Positions 60,288 to 64,000 of a DNA stretch of 64,000 bases are shown here, piece by piece. The notes below the pieces were generated by a model. The model saw only the letters and a list, made by a program, of their open reading frames with translations. It did no database searches and was not told the DNA's origin. Positions within the stretch are counted from its first letter, which is position 1; every line of letters begins with the position of its first letter. Both the position numbers and the translations under genes were made by a program. Source of the DNA: Bacteroidia bacterium (lineage in GTDB: Bacteria > Bacteroidota > Bacteroidia > B-17B0 > Aurantibacillaceae); NCBI GenBank assembly GCA_025362575.1, contig JANYIQ010000227.1, positions 1-64,000 of the forward strand, given 5' to 3'.

Positions 60288-60579
60288 ACACTAAAACTTT
60301 GCTCTTTTCAACTTCCTCCTTAAAATATGGATTTCGTATTGCCTTTGTCTCCACAAGATCCACTTCGCGTCCTAATAATTCCTCCAACTTATAATTCAAA
60401 TCAAAATAGTTGTCCGCATAGGTCAATAAGGGCAGATCATTAAAATCAACCAATAGATCAATGTCACTACTGCTCTTAAAATCGTTTCTTAAAACTGAAC
60501 CAAACACATAGAGTTTCTTTACATTATACTTTTTGCACAGCTCTGATATTTGATTTTTATATTTAGCTAAGATCGTCAT
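60280..60579 (-). CDS. MntA-like minimal nucleotidyltransferase antitoxin
   Basis: YVFGSVLRNDFKSSSDIDLLVDF (GSX10DXD). Confidence 0.92.
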   Translation of the reverse strand: MTILAKYKNQISELCKKYNVKKLYVFGSVLRNDFKSSSDIDLLVDFNDLPLLTYADNYFDLNYKLEELLGREVDLVETKAIRNPYFKEEVEKSKVLVYG

Positions 60580-61190
60580 TATTTCCCCTTAACATTACTC
60601 TCTACATAGGCTGCAACGGCTTCAGCTTGCTCTGCCGAAAGGTCGGAGATCGGCGTCATGGTATTTTTACCATTCATGATCACCGTTTTTATAGTGGCAA
60701 CATCTGCTTGTGTGATCGACAGGTCAGCTGCGCCGTTAATTTTACTTTTACCGTCGCCCCCATGACACATTAAACATTTTGCTTCATAAATTTCTTTACC
60801 GTTTACATTAGAGGCAACAACTGTTTCGCCTTTTTCGCGTTTCTTTTTTTCTGCTTCGGCAATTCCGTAACTCGCTGTTATCATCAATAATGATAAAGCT
60901 GCCAGAACTTTATTCCCTTTTTTAAATCCGATAATGGCAACAGGTATGGAGGCTAATACTAAAGCAATTTTAACATACATCATTGGTTTTATAACCGGAA
61001 CAAGCGTGAGCAAATAAACACCTGTAATTAAAAAGAGTGCGCTTACGATCATTTCAGGCACTTTTACCATTTTTGTAAAACGCTGTAGAACATCTTGCTT
61101 GTTACTCAGTAATAACACGGTTTTAATAACGTATATCAAAAAAAACAGCGTTACCGAAATTCTATGGGTCAACGAAATAGCTTCATTCAT
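60579..61190 (-). CDS. SirB-like membrane domain fused to c-type cytochrome domain
   Basis: Four TM helices then YEAKCLMCHGGDGKSKINGAADL heme site and class I cytochrome c tail. Confidence 0.82.
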   Translation of the reverse strand: MNEAISLTHRISVTLFFLIYVIKTVLLLSNKQDVLQRFTKMVKVPEMIVSALFLITGVYLLTLVPVIKPMMYVKIALVLASIPVAIIGFKKGNKVLAALSLLMITASYGIAEAEKKKREKGETVVASNVNGKEIYEAKCLMCHGGDGKSKINGAADLSITQADVATIKTVIMNGKNTMTPISDLSAEQAEAVAAYVESNVKGK

Positions 61191-61292
61191 GGTTTTAAGG
61201 TTTTACCCAAAATTAACAATTAATTGCTTACGATTTAAACAATCCTTCCCATATATAAAGGCTTTTATTATATTTGAGTGTTAAATTATTTT

Positions 61293-64000
61293 ATGATAAA
61301 AACCCTTCGCTTAGTTGTAATTATTGTACTATTCCAACTAAACTCCGCTGCTCAGGTTACATTTCCCTCAAATGGGGCTCCCAACCCGATCCACACCATA
61401 TACGCTTTAACCAATGGCGTAATTCATATTGATTATGAAACCACTGTTAATAATGCTACGCTTGTGTTTCAGGATGGTAAGATCATTGCTACAGGCGAAA
61501 AAGCTGCTGTTCCTGCAGGTGCTGTTATTATTGACCTGAAAGGCAAACATGTTTATCCATCCTTTATTGATCTTTATAGCGAATACGGTTTGCCCGAAGC
61601 CCCTAAACCATCACCGGGCGGAAGAATGCAACAACCCGAAAATGTTGTAAAGGGTGGTGCTTATGGCTGGAACCCCGCCATTAAAGCTGATGTAGAGGCT
61701 TACAAGATCTTTACGCATAATAAAGAGAAAGCCGACGAGCTTCGTAAGAACGGAATTGGCATCGTATTAACTTCTGTAAAAGATGGCATTGTAAGAGGAA
61801 GCGGTGCTCTGGTTAATGTAAGTAATCAAAAAGAGAATGAAAGCTTCATTAACGATAAAGCAGCAGCTTTTTATTCTTTCAATAAAGGAAGCTCTGCAGA
61901 ACCTTACCCTTCGGCACTTAATGGTGCCATGGCTTTGCTGCGTCAAACTTATTACGACGGACAATGGTATAAGCAAAATCAAAATAAAACAGAGTATAAT
62001 ATTTCGATCGACTGGTTCAATAAATTACAAACGCTTCCTTCCATTTTTGAAGCCAACGATAAATACAATGCTTTACGTGCGGCGCAGATCGGAAAAGAAT
62101 TCGGCGTGAAATACATTGTTAAAGGTGGTGGTAACGAATACCAGAGAATTAATGATATTCAAAATACATTTCAGAAATTCATCATTCCGCTTAACTTCCC
62201 CGATGCAATTGATGTGGAAGATCCTTTTGATGCCGAACAGGTTTCACTTGCAGAATTAAAACACTGGGAAATGGCACCCGGCAATGCTGCTGAACTGGAA
62301 AAGAATTTCATTCCCTTTTGTTTTACCTCCGCCGATCTGAAAGATAAAAATCAGTTCTTAAATAATATCCGCAAAGCCATCCTTTACGGTTTAAGCGAAA
62401 AAACAGCATTAAAGGCACTCACGTTTAATCCTGCTAATTTCATTGGCGCACAAACTCTGGTTGGATCTTTAAAAGCCGGAATGTATGCCGACTTTTTTAT
62501 CGCTAATAAAAATATCTTCGAAGAAGATGCCATCATCTATCAGCATTGGGTAAATGGTACTTGCAATATTTATAACGATATCAACATGCCCGACCTGCGC
62601 GGCAATTATGTTTTAACTGCGGGCGACAAAACTTACAAAGTAAAAGTAACGGGCGAAATTGCAAAACCTGCCGCAAGTATTACGGTAGATACTTTAAAGA
62701 GCAATTTAAATTTTACCTTCAAAAATAATGTTGCCGTAATGAACTTTGTTTACGACAGCGGTAAAGTAGCCAGACTCGACGGTAACTACAACGAAACTGC
62801 TAAACGCTTTGATGGCAAAGGGCAATGGGCCAATGGCAACTGGTTTGACTTTAGCATGAAGAACGACCAGCAGGTAGATACCACTAAAACAAAGCCGGCT
62901 GATAAGAAAAAGAAGCCGGACTTCGGAAAAGTATATTATCCTTTTGTTGCTTATGGCGAACCCTTACCTGAAGGCGACGGTTTGTTTCCTGAGTTATGGA
63001 AAAAATTCAAGAACCGTTATGATGCCATTTTAATTAAAGATGCAACGGTATGGACCAACAACGGTGATTCTGTTTTAAAAGACTACGATGTATATATTAC
63101 CGAAGGAAGAATTGTTCGCATTGCACCAAATATTGATGCTCCAAAATTAGCTTTTGCAAAGATCATTGATGCAAAAGGAAAACATTTAACTCCCGGCATT
63201 ATTGATGAACACTCGCATATTGCTTTAACCGGTGGCGTTAACGAATGGGCACAAGCCAGCAGCGCCGAAGTAAGAATGGGCGATGTGGTCAATCCCGAAG
63301 ACATCAACATCTACCGTCAGTTAGCAGGTGGTGTTACCACAGCACAATTATTGCACGGTTCTGCCAATCCAATTGGCGGGCAAAGTCAGATCATTAAATT
63401 ACGCTGGGGTTCTAATGCCGAAGACATGAAGTATGAAAAAGCTCCGGGCTTTATCAAATTTGCTTTGGGCGAGAATGTGAAACAAGGTAATGGTCCGGGC
63501 GGAAACCGCTTTCCGCAAACGCGAATGGGTGTTGAACAAGTGTACGTCGATTTCTTTACGCGCGCCCGCGATTATAAAAAACAAATGACTGATTTTGAAA
63601 AATTATCTTCCAAGCAAAAAACAAGCACGGTTTCACCACGTCGCGATCTTGATCTTGATGCAATGGCTGAGATATTAGATGGCAAACGTTTTATTACTTG
63701 TCACAGTTACGTGCAAAGTGAGATAAATATGTTGATGCATGTGGCAGATACTTTTGGATTCAAAGTAAATACTTTCACCCATATTTTAGAAGGTTATAAG
63801 GTTGCCGATAAAATGAAAGCACACGGCGTAAGCGCTTCTACATTTGCTGACTGGTGGGCCTATAAATTAGAGGTAATGGAAGCAATTCCATACAACGCTG
63901 CCATTCTTACTAAAGTTGGAGTGAACACCTGCATTAATAGTGATGATGCTGAAATGGGCCGCCGCTTAAATCAGGAAGCTGCAAAAACAATAAAATACGG
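61293..64000 (+). CDS. tandem amidohydrolase-family secreted protein, 3' truncated by window edge
   Basis: Open frame from ATG 61293 with signal peptide; two imidazolonepropionase-like domains; second has LTPGIIDEHSHIA. Confidence 0.82.
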   Translation, partial: MIKTLRLVVIIVLFQLNSAAQVTFPSNGAPNPIHTIYALTNGVIHIDYETTVNNATLVFQDGKIIATGEKAAVPAGAVIIDLKGKHVYPSFIDLYSEYGLPEAPKPSPGGRMQQPENVVKGGAYGWNPAIKADVEAYKIFTHNKEKADELRKNGIGIVLTSVKDGIVRGSGALVNVSNQKENESFINDKAAAFYSFNKGSSAEPYPSALNGAMALLRQTYYDGQWYKQNQNKTEYNISIDWFNKLQTLPSIFEANDKYNALRAAQIGKEFGVKYIVKGGGNEYQRINDIQNTFQKFIIPLNFPDAIDVEDPFDAEQVSLAELKHWEMAPGNAAELEKNFIPFCFTSADLKDKNQFLNNIRKAILYGLSEKTALKALTFNPANFIGAQTLVGSLKAGMYADFFIANKNIFEEDAIIYQHWVNGTCNIYNDINMPDLRGNYVLTAGDKTYKVKVTGEIAKPAASITVDTLKSNLNFTFKNNVAVMNFVYDSGKVARLDGNYNETAKRFDGKGQWANGNWFDFSMKNDQQVDTTKTKPADKKKKPDFGKVYYPFVAYGEPLPEGDGLFPELWKKFKNRYDAILIKDATVWTNNGDSVLKDYDVYITEGRIVRIAPNIDAPKLAFAKIIDAKGKHLTPGIIDEHSHIALTGGVNEWAQASSAEVRMGDVVNPEDINIYRQLAGGVTTAQLLHGSANPIGGQSQIIKLRWGSNAEDMKYEKAPGFIKFALGENVKQGNGPGGNRFPQTRMGVEQVYVDFFTRARDYKKQMTDFEKLSSKQKTSTVSPRRDLDLDAMAEILDGKRFITCHSYVQSEINMLMHVADTFGFKVNTFTHILEGYKVADKMKAHGVSASTFADWWAYKLEVMEAIPYNAAILTKVGVNTCINSDDAEMGRRLNQEAAKTIKY

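Overview
This 64 kb window is chromosomal DNA from a Bacteroidota bacterium. The lineage is inferred from T9SS type A and type B C-terminal sorting domains, a PorP/SprF protein and the long ~650-aa IspG. Left part (1-16.7 kb): a surface polysaccharide/LPS locus with an AsnB-type amidotransferase, a WbpG-like N-acetyl sugar amidotransferase, six glycosyltransferases (one fused to a polysaccharide deacetylase), a FemAB-like protein, GalE and multi-TM proteins. Next: a tandem CbbX-type AAA+ ATPase with duplicated N-terminal domains, duplicated secreted proteins, a PPIase, an rRNA-methyltransferase-like protein and a sugar MFS permease. At 26.4-32.3 kb there is a candidate sulfur-compound locus: TsdA-like diheme cytochrome, split YeeE/YedE pair and a SoxB-like Tat metallohydrolase. 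It is interrupted by a T9SS beta-propeller gene with inverted repeats on both sides. At 32.3-43.1 kb there is an apparent N-glycan dismantling locus (GH20, glycosylasparaginase, frameshifted GH2 beta-mannosidase, DUF255-like protein, GH92). The rest holds ispG, an ORF6N protein, a T9SS type-B/PorP module, paaABCD without an adjacent paaE, an FG-GAP T9SS protein, ruvC, an orphan OppC-type permease, hflX coupled to a HepT/MntA toxin-antitoxin pair, and a truncated tandem amidohydrolase. The least conventional signal is a set of palindromic dispersed-repeat-like elements. Several lie inside coding sequence or at a start codon (TsdA-like C-terminus, GH20 signal peptide, a UPF0104-type C-terminus, a GNAT start), and related copies flank individual genes. 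No tRNA, rRNA, CRISPR array or transposase was seen. All calls were made by eye without database searches.
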